64,000 nucleotides of DNA from an uncultured Acidimicrobiaceae bacterium (GCA_905182135.1 CAJJAG010000003.1:347243-411242); one strand, 5' to 3'; shown: positions 16,385-25,134, counted from the first letter of the stretch. Translations and numbers: made by a program. The notes: generated by a model not told the origin, from the letters alone.

Positions 16385-18162
16385 GCTGGGTTCCCTGTAA
16401 CCGGTACAGCAACATGGTCGAGCGGTACATCGGCGCCGACCGCAAGCATGTGGGAGTACTGACTGGTGGGGTCGTTGCGCAGGTCGGTAGTAGGGCCGCG
16501 CTCAGCGATTTTCCCAGCATCCAGAATCAGGATCTCGTCGAGGCGTTCGACGGTGGATAGGCGGTGAGCAATCACGAGTGAGGTGCGGCCTTGGAGCAGG
16601 CGATCGATCGCTCGGGTGACGCGCTGTTCTGTTAGTGGGTCGATGCGCGACGATGCTTCGTCGAGCAACACAAAATCAGGTGATCGTAAGAAGAGCCGTG
16701 TCAGCGCTATCAGCTGGCCTTCACCTGCCGACAGACCGTTACCAGCTGGACCGAGTTCAGTATCCAAGCCGTCGGACATGGCCTCGACCCAGCTGAGCAG
16801 GTCAAGTTCGGCCAGCGCATTGCGGACCCGCTCGTCGGTGATCGTTTCGTCGAACAAGGTCAGGTTGTCTCGGATAGTGGCGCCGAACAGGTGCACATCC
16901 TGTGAGACCACGCCGGTACGAGCGCGCAGGTCAGCCAATGGCACATCGCCGAGTGCCACGCCGCCCAAACGAACGGTCCCTTGGGTTGGTTCCACCAGTC
17001 GAAGCAACAGCCGGGCCATGGTGGTCTTGCCGCTGCCGGATCTGCCCAGGACGCCGATCGATGTACCGGCTTGCAACGTGAGGTCGAGATCGTCGATCAC
17101 GGGAACTGGCGTGTCTTCGTCGCCGTAGGTGAAGCTGACCTGGTCGAACGTCAGGCTGAGTGGGCCGTCAGGTAAACGAGAGGTGCCAGTGTTCTTGATG
17201 AAGGATTCTTCGTTGAGCAGTTGCAGGGTTCGGGCCATACCCCCAGCTGCTCGTTGGACTCGTTCGGTCTCGTCAGACAGAGCACTCAGCGGTGCTCGCA
17301 GGATCTGGGTGTACTGAAAGATCAGATACGCAGTGCCCAGCGTGATTGAACCTCGACGGAGCAACGCAACGTCGACGGCCAAGGCGATCAAACCGCCGAT
17401 CACAAATACGGCGTTGGAGATAACCCACAGGGTGACACCTTGTTTCTCTCGCCCGAGCGCTGAACGCAATACTGCGGCGCTGGCTTTCTGGAATGTGGCC
17501 ACGGCGTGACTGCCGCCACCATTGCTTCGCAAATCGTCGGCGCCAGTTAGCCGTTCTTCGACTTCGCCCAGCATGCGGCCAGTCGCTGCTTGTTCAGTTG
17601 CGGCTTCGTCGACCGCCTTGTTTCGAAGCAAAAACATGGTCGAGATTGCCAATCCCAGGTATACGGCGAGACCTAGGCCGACCTGCCAGTCACGAACCAG
17701 CAGCACCACGACCAAGCCCATCAGGGTGACCGTCGCGGCTGCAGCCTTTACGGCGAAGCTGGCAATAAAGTCGCTCAGCGCTGTCACATCACCGTCGACC
17801 CGGCTTACGAGTTCGCCGGGACTGGTTGATCGGTGGAATGCAAGGTCCAGGTTAAGCACATGGCGAGTCAGCCGTGACCGCAGCTCATTGGTGACACGCC
17901 ACGAAAGGTCGGTTGCGGTCCAGGCGACAGCAATCGACAGGATTTGGCGAGCGATTCCAACGCCTACATAGATGCCGGCGATCGTTATTAGCTCGCTACG
18001 AACGGCGCCGGCTTCGGCCTCGTCAATGAAGCTCGCTATCAGCAGAGGGCCCAGCAATGGGAGCGCGCCCGCTATAGCGAGCACGCCGATCATGACCGAT
18101 AACCGCTTTCGATGTGGCGTAATAAGGCCAAGCAAGGCCCGCCAGTGAGACTGCCCACCCAT
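16381..18162 (-). CDS. ABC exporter half-transporter, catalytic subunit
   Basis: A 593-residue fusion of an ABC membrane domain (six hydrophobic segments up to about residue 315) and an ATPase. Walker A GRSGSGKTT, Q-loop VVSQDVHLFG, Walker B FVLLDEASSRID with the catalytic Glu, and switch IAHRLSTVERLD are intact. The signature is LSAGEGQ, not the canonical LSGGQ. It is the upstream, presumably first-translated member of the pair. A consensus Glu here and Asp in the partner fits an asymmetric heterodimer in which one composite site turns over. Confidence 0.9.
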   Translation of the reverse strand: MGGQSHWRALLGLITPHRKRLSVMIGVLAIAGALPLLGPLLIASFIDEAEAGAVRSELITIAGIYVGVGIARQILSIAVAWTATDLSWRVTNELRSRLTRHVLNLDLAFHRSTSPGELVSRVDGDVTALSDFIASFAVKAAAATVTLMGLVVVLLVRDWQVGLGLAVYLGLAISTMFLLRNKAVDEAATEQAATGRMLGEVEERLTGADDLRSNGGGSHAVATFQKASAAVLRSALGREKQGVTLWVISNAVFVIGGLIALAVDVALLRRGSITLGTAYLIFQYTQILRAPLSALSDETERVQRAAGGMARTLQLLNEESFIKNTGTSRLPDGPLSLTFDQVSFTYGDEDTPVPVIDDLDLTLQAGTSIGVLGRSGSGKTTMARLLLRLVEPTQGTVRLGGVALGDVPLADLRARTGVVSQDVHLFGATIRDNLTLFDETITDERVRNALAELDLLSWVEAMSDGLDTELGPAGNGLSAGEGQLIALTRLFLRSPDFVLLDEASSRIDPLTEQRVTRAIDRLLQGRTSLVIAHRLSTVERLDEILILDAGKIAERGPTTDLRNDPTSQYSHMLAVGADVPLDHVAVPVTGNPA

Positions 18163-18205
18163 ACACGCGACGGTACAACGTTGCGGTCGAACTGAGCAGG
18201 GCGTC

Positions 18206-18703
18206 TTAAGCCAAAATTATGGCGACCAGTTCTTGTGTCGTTTTCGTTGCGTCGAGTTCAAGGTTGGCGACCGCAGCGAAGAACGGTGCACGGCGATGCG
18301 CTAGTGCGGTTAGTTCGTCCTTTTTCATGATCCTACGGTGCAGGCCTGTGGCCATGCGTCGCATGATCTCGTCCACAGGTGCTTGCAGCACGATGACGTG
18401 TGCCCGTCTCGCCAGAGCTTCACAACAGCGTGGATCTTCGACGATTGATGCCGCTGCCGAAATCACCGAGGGTGTTTCGCTCGCCAACCGGCCGAGCAGC
18501 ACTGCTGACTCGACCCGGTGTAGCTCGTCGATGCTGTGATCGATGGCGAGCTGCCCTCCGGTAGCACCAAACAACGTTTCGATGTCGACATCGGAGTCGT
18601 GGGTCGCAACTCCACGGGCAATGGCGATGGCTTGAGCAGTGGTGGACTTGCCGACACCCATTAACCCAAGTACGACTACGTGCGGGCGGATCGCGGTGAA
18701 CAT
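18206..18703 (-). CDS. Shikimate-kinase-like P-loop protein without the GGG motif
   Basis: A 165-residue nucleoside-monophosphate-kinase-fold protein starting at ATG 18703 after a GGA ribosome-binding site; a longer in-frame extension to 18814 would run back over the SDR stop. Walker A is VLGLMGVGKSTTA and a HDSDVDIETLFGATGG block corresponds to the shikimate-binding DxD region. The next conserved element, GGG in shikimate kinases, reads VISAAASIVED, so those glycines are all replaced. A lid-like GLHRRIMKKDEL segment follows. A true shikimate kinase role is doubtful; another small-molecule kinase is possible. A second, better shikimate kinase candidate exists at 36224. Confidence 0.65.
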   Translation of the reverse strand: MFTAIRPHVVVLGLMGVGKSTTAQAIAIARGVATHDSDVDIETLFGATGGQLAIDHSIDELHRVESAVLLGRLASETPSVISAAASIVEDPRCCEALARRAHVIVLQAPVDEIMRRMATGLHRRIMKKDELTALAHRRAPFFAAVANLELDATKTTQELVAIILA

Positions 18704-18716
18704 CAGTTCCTCAGCC

Positions 18717-19475
18717 CTAGGAGCGTTGGGCTTGGATGGCTTCGATGATGCCGGGTGGCACGAAGTTGTTCTCATCGGTGTTGTCGGTCTCGACCAGCTC
18801 GACCATGCGGTCAACTACTTCGGCGGGGTCCATCTGATCGGTCTTAACCATGGTGCCGATGGCTTGGAACAGTTCGGTTGCAGGGGCATTCAACGAATTT
18901 TCGTCGAACCAGTCCCACATCGAGTCGGCCATACGGTCGTTGAAGCCGGTGTCGTACGGACCCGGATTCAACAGCGTGACGTCGATGCCCTGTGGGGCGA
19001 GTTCGGCGCGCATGGCTTTGCCCATGGCCTCGAGTGCGTGCTTGGACATGGAGTACGGACCGAATGAGGGGCCCGATATCACACCGGCGATCGACGACAC
19101 GATGATGACGCGCCCTGAGCCCTGTTCGATCATCTTCGGGACGGCGGCCTGGGTGGCTGCCAGAGTGCCAAACACGTTCACTTCAAAGACATGGCGGACA
19201 ATGTCGAGTGGCACGTCGACCATCGGGCCGGTCTTGCCAGCTCCGGCATTATTGATGAGTACATCAATAGGCCACTCGCCGATCTTGGCGATGTCTCGAG
19301 CGTTGGTGATGTCGACCTTTTCAACGCTCAGCTGGGGTGCTTCTCCACGCAATGCTGCGGCCTGTTCATCGGTCTCGGTGGTGGCGATCACAGTATGACC
19401 TCGCTTGGCCAACGCAAGCGCTGCGCCCTTGCCGAAGCCTGAACCCGCACCGGTGATAACTACTGTCTTTGCCAT
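18717..19475 (-). CDS. SDR-family oxidoreductase
   Basis: A 252-residue classical short-chain dehydrogenase: TGAGSGFGKG coenzyme loop near residues 8-17, NNAGAG, catalytic Ser in VSSIAG and YSMSKHALE with Tyr and Lys. The start at 19475 follows AGAGGGAATGAC; the open frame upstream to 19607 is non-coding in character. The SDR stop is 14 nt before the kinase-like gene, so the two are probably co-transcribed. Cofactor preference is not obvious: a Thr-Glu-Thr-Asp stretch after the second strand could fit NAD. The substrate is unknown. Confidence 0.88.
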   Translation of the reverse strand: MAKTVVITGAGSGFGKGAALALAKRGHTVIATTETDEQAAALRGEAPQLSVEKVDITNARDIAKIGEWPIDVLINNAGAGKTGPMVDVPLDIVRHVFEVNVFGTLAATQAAVPKMIEQGSGRVIIVSSIAGVISGPSFGPYSMSKHALEAMGKAMRAELAPQGIDVTLLNPGPYDTGFNDRMADSMWDWFDENSLNAPATELFQAIGTMVKTDQMDPAEVVDRMVELVETDNTDENNFVPPGIIEAIQAQRS

Positions 19476-19627
19476 GTCATTCCCTCTGAGGTGTCTGCTC
19501 ACACTAGTAGCGCGCAGCGGCCTAACGTCCGGGCCGTGACGTTGCGGCGCAATGGCCCTCGATTGCAGCGATTGCGTCTGCAGAAATCGGCGGACGCGTC
19601 CTTGCAATCGGGGGATAGAAATACACG

Positions 19628-19966
19628 ATGGAAGCTCTGCCTAGTACCGACATGCCGGCGTGCCCGATCTGTACGATGACCGACCTGCTCGACGGTGGCG
19701 GCTACCACGAGTGTGCGACCTGTGGCCACGAGTGGGATAAGGCTCAGCCTGATGAGCTCACGGTTCTTGATGCGAACGGCAAGCAACTGAGCAATGGCGA
19801 CAATGTCACCTTGGTCAAGGACCTGAAGATCAATGGCAAGTCTGGGCGACTTAAGGCGGGGACCAAGATCAAGAGCATCCGCCTGGTCGATGGCGACCAC
19901 CCTATCGATGGCAAGGTTGACGGGCGTTCCATGCTGATCAAGGCTGAATTCGTTAAGTTCGCATAG
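19628..19966 (+). CDS. yjdM: YjdM/PhnA-family zinc-ribbon protein
   Basis: A 112-residue protein with an N-terminal zinc ribbon (CPIC at residues 12-15 and CATCGHEW at about 29-36), then the PhnA C-terminal beta domain (DANGKQLSNGDNVTLVKDLK and IRLVDGDHPIDGK). The length and domain order match YjdM, once called PhnA for alkylphosphonate utilisation, although the E. coli protein is not required for phosphonate growth. It is divergent from the SDR gene. No phosphonate genes are nearby, so a C-P lyase role is unlikely. Confidence 0.93.
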   Translation: MEALPSTDMPACPICTMTDLLDGGGYHECATCGHEWDKAQPDELTVLDANGKQLSNGDNVTLVKDLKINGKSGRLKAGTKIKSIRLVDGDHPIDGKVDGRSMLIKAEFVKFA

Positions 19967-20606
19967 TGACGGCCTTTGTGTCGGCTAATTTTTACCCGAC
20001 GCAACGCCAGGGAGACACTATTCGGGTTGGGTTTATCGGGCTCGGCAACGTCGGGGCCACGTTGGCAGGCAACTTGCTTCGCAACGGGGCTGATCTGATC
20101 GTTCGCGGTCTGAACAAGTTCGCGGCGCAACGGTTGCTCGATCCCGGAGCGATCCGGGGCGAGTGATCAGCAGCGACGACCCAGCAAGTCGACCTGATGA
20201 TCATGTGCCTTTCGAGCACCACAATGAGCGCAGCAGTTTTGGAAGGCGACGATGGCATCTTGAGCAGGCTCAAAACAAGCTAAACGTGGGCCGAGATGAG
20301 CATTACCGACGAGGCAGAAATTAGGCGACTGGGTGCCAAGGTCCTGGCAGTTGGGGGGTGAACCTATCGACTGCCCCGTTTCTAGTGGCTGTCATCGTGT
20401 CGATACAGGAAACGTCGCCCCGGCTAGTTGAGACCTTTAAGGATGGTGAAGAACGCTTTGGTGATCGCGAGTCGGCATCGAACATCATCGGTCGGATCGA
20501 AGATGCCCTTGGTGATGGGATCGTGGCGCCTGGGTTCCCCGCCAAAATAGCTCACGATGAACCCGAGGCGCCGGGGTATGGAGTGATCTTGTCATCGCGC
20601 TTATGA
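19966..20606 (+). pseudogene. Decayed 3-hydroxyisobutyrate/6-phosphogluconate dehydrogenase-like gene
   Basis: The first part encodes a Rossmann start (IRVGFIGLGNVGATLAGNLL) and continues in the same frame through TGA at 20164 to QQVDLMIMCLSSTTMSAAVL, then further stops near 20281 and at 20358. A frame change follows with EPIDCPVSSGCHRVDTGN, matching the family's substrate-loop consensus PVSGGxxxAxxG. About 120 residues are then missing, and a C-terminal fragment in a third frame ends with IVAPGFPAKIAHDEPEAPGY and a stop at 20606. Several stops, two frame changes and an internal deletion make it non-functional. It immediately abuts yjdM. Confidence 0.8.
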
Positions 20607-20684
20607 GCGGTTTGTTCGCAATCACGGTTTCGCTTCGTTCTGGCCACTAGTGCCGATCGCGAGCGGATTGCCTGTAGGTCGCTT

Positions 20685-21596
20685 TCAGCTGAGTTGGGGC
20701 ACGATTTCGGCGGTGAAGAGTTCGTACGCGGCGAAGCGTTCCTCCTGTGTGGCACCCAGGGTGAAGTCGGGGATGATGATCTCGTCGAAACCAAGTTCGC
20801 CGAACTGGCCGATCTGATCAATGATGTGGGCCGTTGAGCCAGCGATTGAACGTTCGCCTGTGTCACCAGCCTTGATCTTGGCAATCTTTTCTTCGTCTTC
20901 GGTTAGAAAGAACATGGCCTGCACCGATGTGTTCAGCGATGCCGGATCAACACCCACCGCTTCACACGCAGTGGTGTAGGTCTTACGTGCTTTAGCTGCC
21001 ATCTCGGGAGCACCCCACGTGTTCCATTCCTGGGCGTGTCGAGCAGTGATGCGGCACATGCGCGGGCCGCCGGTGCCGACGAGTAATGGCAGCTTGGCCT
21101 GGATTGGCTTCGGGTCACAGGGCGCATTGGTGAAGGTGTAGAAGTCGCCGTCGAAGTCGGTGTGCTCGTTATCGAGCAGTGAGCGGATGATCTGGATGGA
21201 TTCTTCGAACCGGTTGACCCGTGCGCCGGGTGCTTCGAGTTCGATGCCATAAGCGTGATGTTCGTTGATCTGCCAGCCCGCGCCCAGGCCCAACACCATG
21301 CGCCCACCCGAAAGGTGGTCGATTGTGGCGGCACGATTTGCGAGAAGGGCAGGGTGGTGGATCGACGTTGGTGCTACGAGCGGCCCAAGCCGGATCTTGG
21401 AGGTCACCGCCGCCACGGCGGGCAGGATCGACCAGGCTTCGTGGGTATCGCCTTCGACGAGTTCGGTAGTGCCGGTGTTCCCCATGTAGTGGTCAGCGAA
21501 CCAGAAGCTAAACCAGCCGAGTTTGTCGGCCAGGCGGGCCAGATCGAGGATTTCGTCGACAGAGCGTCCGGGGGCAGGCCATACAGAGAAGCGCAT
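20685..21596 (-). CDS. LLM-class (F420-dependent type) flavin oxidoreductase
   Basis: A 303-residue luciferase-like TIM-barrel protein: N-terminal MRFSVWPAPGR strand, LGWFSFWFADHY helix, IRLGPLVAPTSIHHPALLA block and GGRMVLGLGAGW, the cofactor phosphate loop. In actinobacteria most such proteins use F420 rather than FMN. The C-terminal FGELGFDEIIIPDF strand is typical. It lies alone, with its 3' end facing the HIBADH relic. The specific reaction is unknown. Confidence 0.88.
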   Translation of the reverse strand: MRFSVWPAPGRSVDEILDLARLADKLGWFSFWFADHYMGNTGTTELVEGDTHEAWSILPAVAAVTSKIRLGPLVAPTSIHHPALLANRAATIDHLSGGRMVLGLGAGWQINEHHAYGIELEAPGARVNRFEESIQIIRSLLDNEHTDFDGDFYTFTNAPCDPKPIQAKLPLLVGTGGPRMCRITARHAQEWNTWGAPEMAAKARKTYTTACEAVGVDPASLNTSVQAMFFLTEDEEKIAKIKAGDTGERSIAGSTAHIIDQIGQFGELGFDEIIIPDFTLGATQEERFAAYELFTAEIVPQLS

Positions 21597-21622
21597 GCGT
21601 TGACCGTAGTTGGTCGTCGCCG

Positions 21623-21775
21623 TTATGTTGGAACGAGCCAGAAAAGACCGACCAGGGTGAACGTGAGCCCGGCACCAATTGCGAGGCTAGGAAGCAGTTT
21701 TTGAAGGTATGTCCAGGAGCGGGTTTGTGGTCCCCACTGGAAATTGGTGGCTGGTGCATCAAGAAAATCGGTCAT
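21623..21775 (-). CDS. Small single-pass membrane protein
   Basis: A 50-residue open frame: a polar N-terminal half (MTDFLDAPATNFQWGPQTRS) is followed by a hydrophobic helix (LLPSLAIGAGLTFTLVGLFW) at the C-terminus. It lies just upstream of the LLM oxidoreductase on the same strand. An in-frame extension to 21817 is possible. The ribosome-binding site is weak and the family is not recognised, so this remains a tentative small gene. Confidence 0.45.
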   Translation of the reverse strand: MTDFLDAPATNFQWGPQTRSWTYLQKLLPSLAIGAGLTFTLVGLFWLVPT

Positions 21776-21847
21776 AACGAGACGGTACAAAGACATGGTC
21801 TCACGCTGACCCCACATGGCATGGGAAGCGTGTTCTCACTACGTATC

Positions 21848-21885
21848 TCTGTGGTTTCTCATAGGTATCTGTGGTTTCTCATAGG
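21848..21885 (+). repeat. Two 18-bp direct repeats with 20-bp period upstream of the BldC-like gene
   Basis: TCTGTGGTTTCTCATAGG occurs exactly at 21848-21865 and 21868-21885. The 20-bp period is about two helical turns, placing both copies on the same DNA face, 90-127 bases upstream of the small HTH gene. A tandem operator for a protein that polymerises on direct repeats is a reasonable reading. Confidence 0.7.
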
Positions 21886-21974
21886 GAACTTTCCATGGGA
21901 AGAGGATGGGGAAACGGTGGGAATCAACCTGCGACGATGCTCGATATCACTACTGCTTCACAGGAGGCGCCGCC

Positions 21975-22184
21975 ATGACTCAGAACATCCAACAGGAAAA
22001 TTTAGGGGCGTGCTCGATCGACATGGTCACCCCTGAGCAGGCCGGTTCCGTCTTGGGTGTGAGTGATGATGTCCTGTTGCAGCTAATCAATGCTGGGCGG
22101 CTTGTCGCCTACAACCTGGGCGGCAACATCAGGGTCAAGGCTGCTGATGTGCACGCTGCCGCTGCGCAATTCACTGCCGCATAG
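21975..22184 (+). CDS. BldC/excisionase-like helix-turn-helix protein
   Basis: A 69-residue protein. The core VTPEQAGSVLGVSDDVLLQL, then INAGRLVAYNLGGNIRVKAADV, has the MerR/excisionase (HTH_17) winged-helix pattern: HTH residues about 18-40, then the G-R-L...G...R wing. Size and architecture match the actinobacterial developmental regulator BldC (about 68 residues) and phage excisionases, but no integrase is nearby. An ideal GGAGG precedes the ATG by eight bases. A strong terminator follows, so the gene is monocistronic. Autoregulation through the upstream direct repeats is inference. Confidence 0.78.
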   Translation: MTQNIQQENLGACSIDMVTPEQAGSVLGVSDDVLLQLINAGRLVAYNLGGNIRVKAADVHAAAAQFTAA

Positions 22185-22197
22185 GCGCCCTAGGAGT

Positions 22198-22232
22198 AAG
22201 CCGGCCCTCTCCCTCCGGGGGGCCGGCTTCTT
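22198..22232 (+). terminator. Rho-independent-type terminator after the BldC-like gene
   Basis: AAGCCGGCCC (22198-22207) and GGGCCGGCTT (22220-22229) are exact complements with a 12-base loop, followed by a short T-rich CTT. It lies 14 bases past the stop codon. Confidence 0.85.
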
Positions 22233-22282
22233 GGTATTGCCCCAGCACAACGTTGCAGAATCCACCGTGCGAGACTGATGGC

Positions 22283-23026
22283 ATGACTGCGACCGACACC
22301 ACAACGATGAGCACGGCTCAGATCGATGCCGAACGGCTGCGACGCAAGCGCGAGGTCGCGCTGGGGTATCGCATTTTTGCCAGCCTACGGTGGGGCGATC
22401 TTGGCGACGGGCACATCACCGCTCGCGATCCAGAACATACCGACTGCATGTGGCTACTGAAGTATCCGGTCGGGTTCGAACGGGCGACGATCGACGACCT
22501 TGTCCTGGTGCGCGCCGATGGCACGACGCTTGACGGGCGACCGATTAACCAGACCGCCCATCACATCCACCATCCGATTCACGCGGCGAACAATGACGTG
22601 ATCGGTGTTGCCCATACCCACACACCCTGGGGAACACCCTTCTGCGCGAGTGGAAGGGGCCTCGAGCCGATTACTCAGGAGGCCTGCCAGTTCTATGGCC
22701 GGTGGGCATTCTTCGATGACGAAGAAGTTCAGGTGCTTGGAGTCGAAGGCGGTAGGCGCATCGCCCAGGCCATGGGCACGAACCAGGCCATGCTGCTCCG
22801 TAGCCACGGCTTGTTGACCACCGGCACATCGGTCGCTGAAACCATCGCTGCCTTCGTCACGCTCGAGCGCGTTGCCGAAGCCCACATGAAGGTCCCGAAC
22901 GCTGAACCAATTTCGGAAGTGTCGGCCCGGATCGCTCGCGACGATCTACTCGGAAAACACTCACAAGAGCTGGCCTTCCAGTTTCTGGTGCAACGCCATG
23001 TGGGCGACCCTAGCGTGGTTGGGTAG
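22283..23026 (+). CDS. Class II aldolase/adducin family protein
   Basis: A 247-residue protein with the class II aldolase fold: SLRWGDLGDGHITARDP near the N-terminus, the zinc-binding AHTHTPWGTPF (His-x-His) around residue 115, and RSHGLLTTG near residue 170 with the third His. This subfamily includes L-fuculose-phosphate aldolase relatives and many actinobacterial proteins of unknown role. The start at ATG 22283 is favoured over 22253, which falls next to the preceding terminator. No kinase or isomerase neighbour points to a sugar pathway. Confidence 0.85.
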   Translation: MTATDTTTMSTAQIDAERLRRKREVALGYRIFASLRWGDLGDGHITARDPEHTDCMWLLKYPVGFERATIDDLVLVRADGTTLDGRPINQTAHHIHHPIHAANNDVIGVAHTHTPWGTPFCASGRGLEPITQEACQFYGRWAFFDDEEVQVLGVEGGRRIAQAMGTNQAMLLRSHGLLTTGTSVAETIAAFVTLERVAEAHMKVPNAEPISEVSARIARDDLLGKHSQELAFQFLVQRHVGDPSVVG

Positions 23027-23115
23027 TCCGGCTTTCGTCTCGTCCCTCGTCGAAACCCTGTGTGAGCTGAGGATTCTGTGGTACCGGGGATTTGAAGGTG
23101 GTTGGGTACTGCCAG

Positions 23116-23421
23116 TTAGATGTCCATGCCTTTGGCGACGACAGGCTCGAGCCTATGGACTTCGGGGGCCCCAGACATGAATGCGCCGATGGCGCGCATG
23201 GCGATTTTCATACCATCTCCCTTGCCGTGGATGTCGACCGCAGCCTGGTCGGTATAGAGCTCAAAGAACCAGTAGTTGTTATCGGCGCCCTTGTGAGCCG
23301 AGTAGATCTCGAGCCCGGCTTCTTCATTGCTGGCGATAATCAGGTCAGCCAGTGCGGCCTCGAATTCTTCGTTCTGGCCTTCGGCACAGGGGAGCTTTGC
23401 GATGAGTGAAAGTTTTGACAT
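23116..23421 (-). CDS. ABM-domain (quinol monooxygenase-like) protein
   Basis: A 101-residue protein with the dimeric ferredoxin-like ABM fold: MSKLSLIAKLPCAEGQNEEF strand-helix, a central ASNEEAGLEIYSAHKGADN segment and YWFFELYTDQAAVDIH strand. YgiN-like members act on quinols, others are accessory or orphan. The start at 23421 matches the family's usual N-terminus and follows AAAGAG; the open frame continues to 23529 but reads as non-coding. It is convergent with the aldolase gene and divergent from the SulP transporter. Confidence 0.8.
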   Translation of the reverse strand: MSKLSLIAKLPCAEGQNEEFEAALADLIIASNEEAGLEIYSAHKGADNNYWFFELYTDQAAVDIHGKGDGMKIAMRAIGAFMSGAPEVHRLEPVVAKGMDI

Positions 23422-23616
23422 CTCTTTAACGTAGTCGTGGGGCCGCCGATAGAAGAAGGCGGATGGGGCAGCCTCACTGACTGTTGTTTTGAGCGATCGA
23501 ATTGCAACTGAACTGTGCGCCTGTGACAACAGGTACAGAGGTCTCCACTTAGTTTGCTCGTAGGCTCCCGCGCTTCGCGCCGCTACAGCAGCGCACCCCC
23601 ACTTTCGAAGGCTTTC

Positions 23617-25134
23617 ATGTCCTCAACCACCGTTGCGCGGGTCGCTCGCCCAGGTGAGCTTGGCCGCTCCCACTGGTTTTCGGACCCCAAAGTCAACCTG
23701 ATGTCAGGGCTCGTTGTAGCCCTCGCACTGATTCCCGAAGCCATTTCGTTTTCCATCATCGCCGGTGTCGACCCCAAGGTCGGGCTTTATGCATCGTTCT
23801 CGATCGCCATCATCATCTCTATTACAGGTGGGCGCCCTGGCATGATCTCGGCAGCGACGGGAGCCATGGCGCTGGTGGTTGTCTCGCTCGTTGCCGACTA
23901 TGGCCTTGGCTACCTGTTCGCCGCAACCATTCTGGCTGGCATTATCCAAATGTTGTTCGGTGCCTTGCGCGTCGGGTCGCTGATGCGTTTCGTGCCTCGC
24001 ACAGTCATGCTCGGATTCGTCAATGCGTTAGCGATTCTGATCTTCCTCGCACAGGTTCCACACATCTTGCTGAACGAGAATGGCAACAGCGACCAGCGTT
24101 TGATGAACATGGTCTTCATCGCTGCAGGTCTTGGCGTCATCTATCTATTGCCGCGGCTGACCAAGGTGGTGCCTTCGCCGCTTGTTGCAATCGCCGGACT
24201 AACAATCATCGCCGTCACCATGGATCTCGAAATTCCGACGGTTGGCGATATGGGCGAGCTACCTAGCGCGCTGCCATGGGTGGCACTGCCCGATGTGCCG
24301 TTCAACTTCGAGACGCTGAAGATCGTCTTCCCGTATGCACTCACGCTTGCCTTGGTCGGGCTGCTCGAGTCGCTGCTCACAGCACAGATGCTCGACGATA
24401 TGACCGACACCGATTCAGACAAGAACATGGAAGCGCGAGGCCAAGGTATCGCCAACGTTGCTACAGGTTTCCTTGGTGGGATGGCCGGTTGCGCCATGAT
24501 CGGCCAGTCCATGATCAACCATTCGACTGGCGGACGTACCCGATTGTCGACACTTGCCTCGGGCGTCTTCCTCCTGATCCTGATCCTGGTGCTCGGCGAT
24601 GTTGTTGCCGTCATCCCTATGGCCGCACTCGTTGCCGTCATGATCATGGTCTCGGTCGGAACATTCAACTGGCGCAGCGTTGGACCCGACGCACTGAGGT
24701 CCATCCCTCGCACCGAGACCGCCGTCATGTTTGCCACCGTGGCGGTCGTTGTGGTCACGCATAACCTCGCCTGGGGTGTGGGCGCCGGCACCTTGCTGTC
24801 GGCAGTCTTCTTCGTGCGCCATGTATCGCATGTTGTTCGGGTTACTAGCGTCGTGGACCCTGATAATCACGAACGCCTGTACGACGTCCGTGGCGAACTG
24901 TTCTTTGCTTCAACCAACGACCTGGTTCATTCCTTCGACTACGACGCGGTGAAGATGGAACGGGTTGAGGTAGATCTCACCAATGCTCGTATCTGGGACA
25001 CCAGCGCAGTGGCGGCTCTCGACGCTGTTGTTGCCAAGTTTGCCGAACGCGGCATTGAATGTGAACTCATCGGGTTGAACCGCCACGCAGAACGGCTGCA
25101 CTCGAACGTCACTGGCAAGGTTTCCACTCATTGA
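23617..25134 (+). CDS. SulP-family anion transporter with STAS domain
   Basis: A 505-residue membrane protein. The SulP signature appears as DPKVNLMSGLVVALALIPEA at about residue 23, then GVDPKVGLYASF and a GGRPGMISAATGAMALVV segment, with 10-12 hydrophobic helices to about residue 400. The C-terminal 90 residues form a STAS domain (VEVDLTNARIWDTSAVAALD). Family members carry sulfate, bicarbonate or other anions; the substrate cannot be fixed. GAAGG six bases before ATG 23617 supports this start over 23554. It is monocistronic. Confidence 0.9.
   Translation: MSSTTVARVARPGELGRSHWFSDPKVNLMSGLVVALALIPEAISFSIIAGVDPKVGLYASFSIAIIISITGGRPGMISAATGAMALVVVSLVADYGLGYLFAATILAGIIQMLFGALRVGSLMRFVPRTVMLGFVNALAILIFLAQVPHILLNENGNSDQRLMNMVFIAAGLGVIYLLPRLTKVVPSPLVAIAGLTIIAVTMDLEIPTVGDMGELPSALPWVALPDVPFNFETLKIVFPYALTLALVGLLESLLTAQMLDDMTDTDSDKNMEARGQGIANVATGFLGGMAGCAMIGQSMINHSTGGRTRLSTLASGVFLLILILVLGDVVAVIPMAALVAVMIMVSVGTFNWRSVGPDALRSIPRTETAVMFATVAVVVVTHNLAWGVGAGTLLSAVFFVRHVSHVVRVTSVVDPDNHERLYDVRGELFFASTNDLVHSFDYDAVKMERVEVDLTNARIWDTSAVAALDAVVAKFAERGIECELIGLNRHAERLHSNVTGKVSTH

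Noticed and set aside
21975..22184. Phage excisionase interpretation of the small HTH gene
   Set aside because: No integrase, attachment site or other phage gene is near, and it has its own promoter repeats and terminator, so a chromosomal BldC-like role is more likely.
24141..24791. 216-codon minus-strand frame inside the SulP gene
   Set aside because: Low-complexity Ser/Thr/Met-rich shadow of the transmembrane region.
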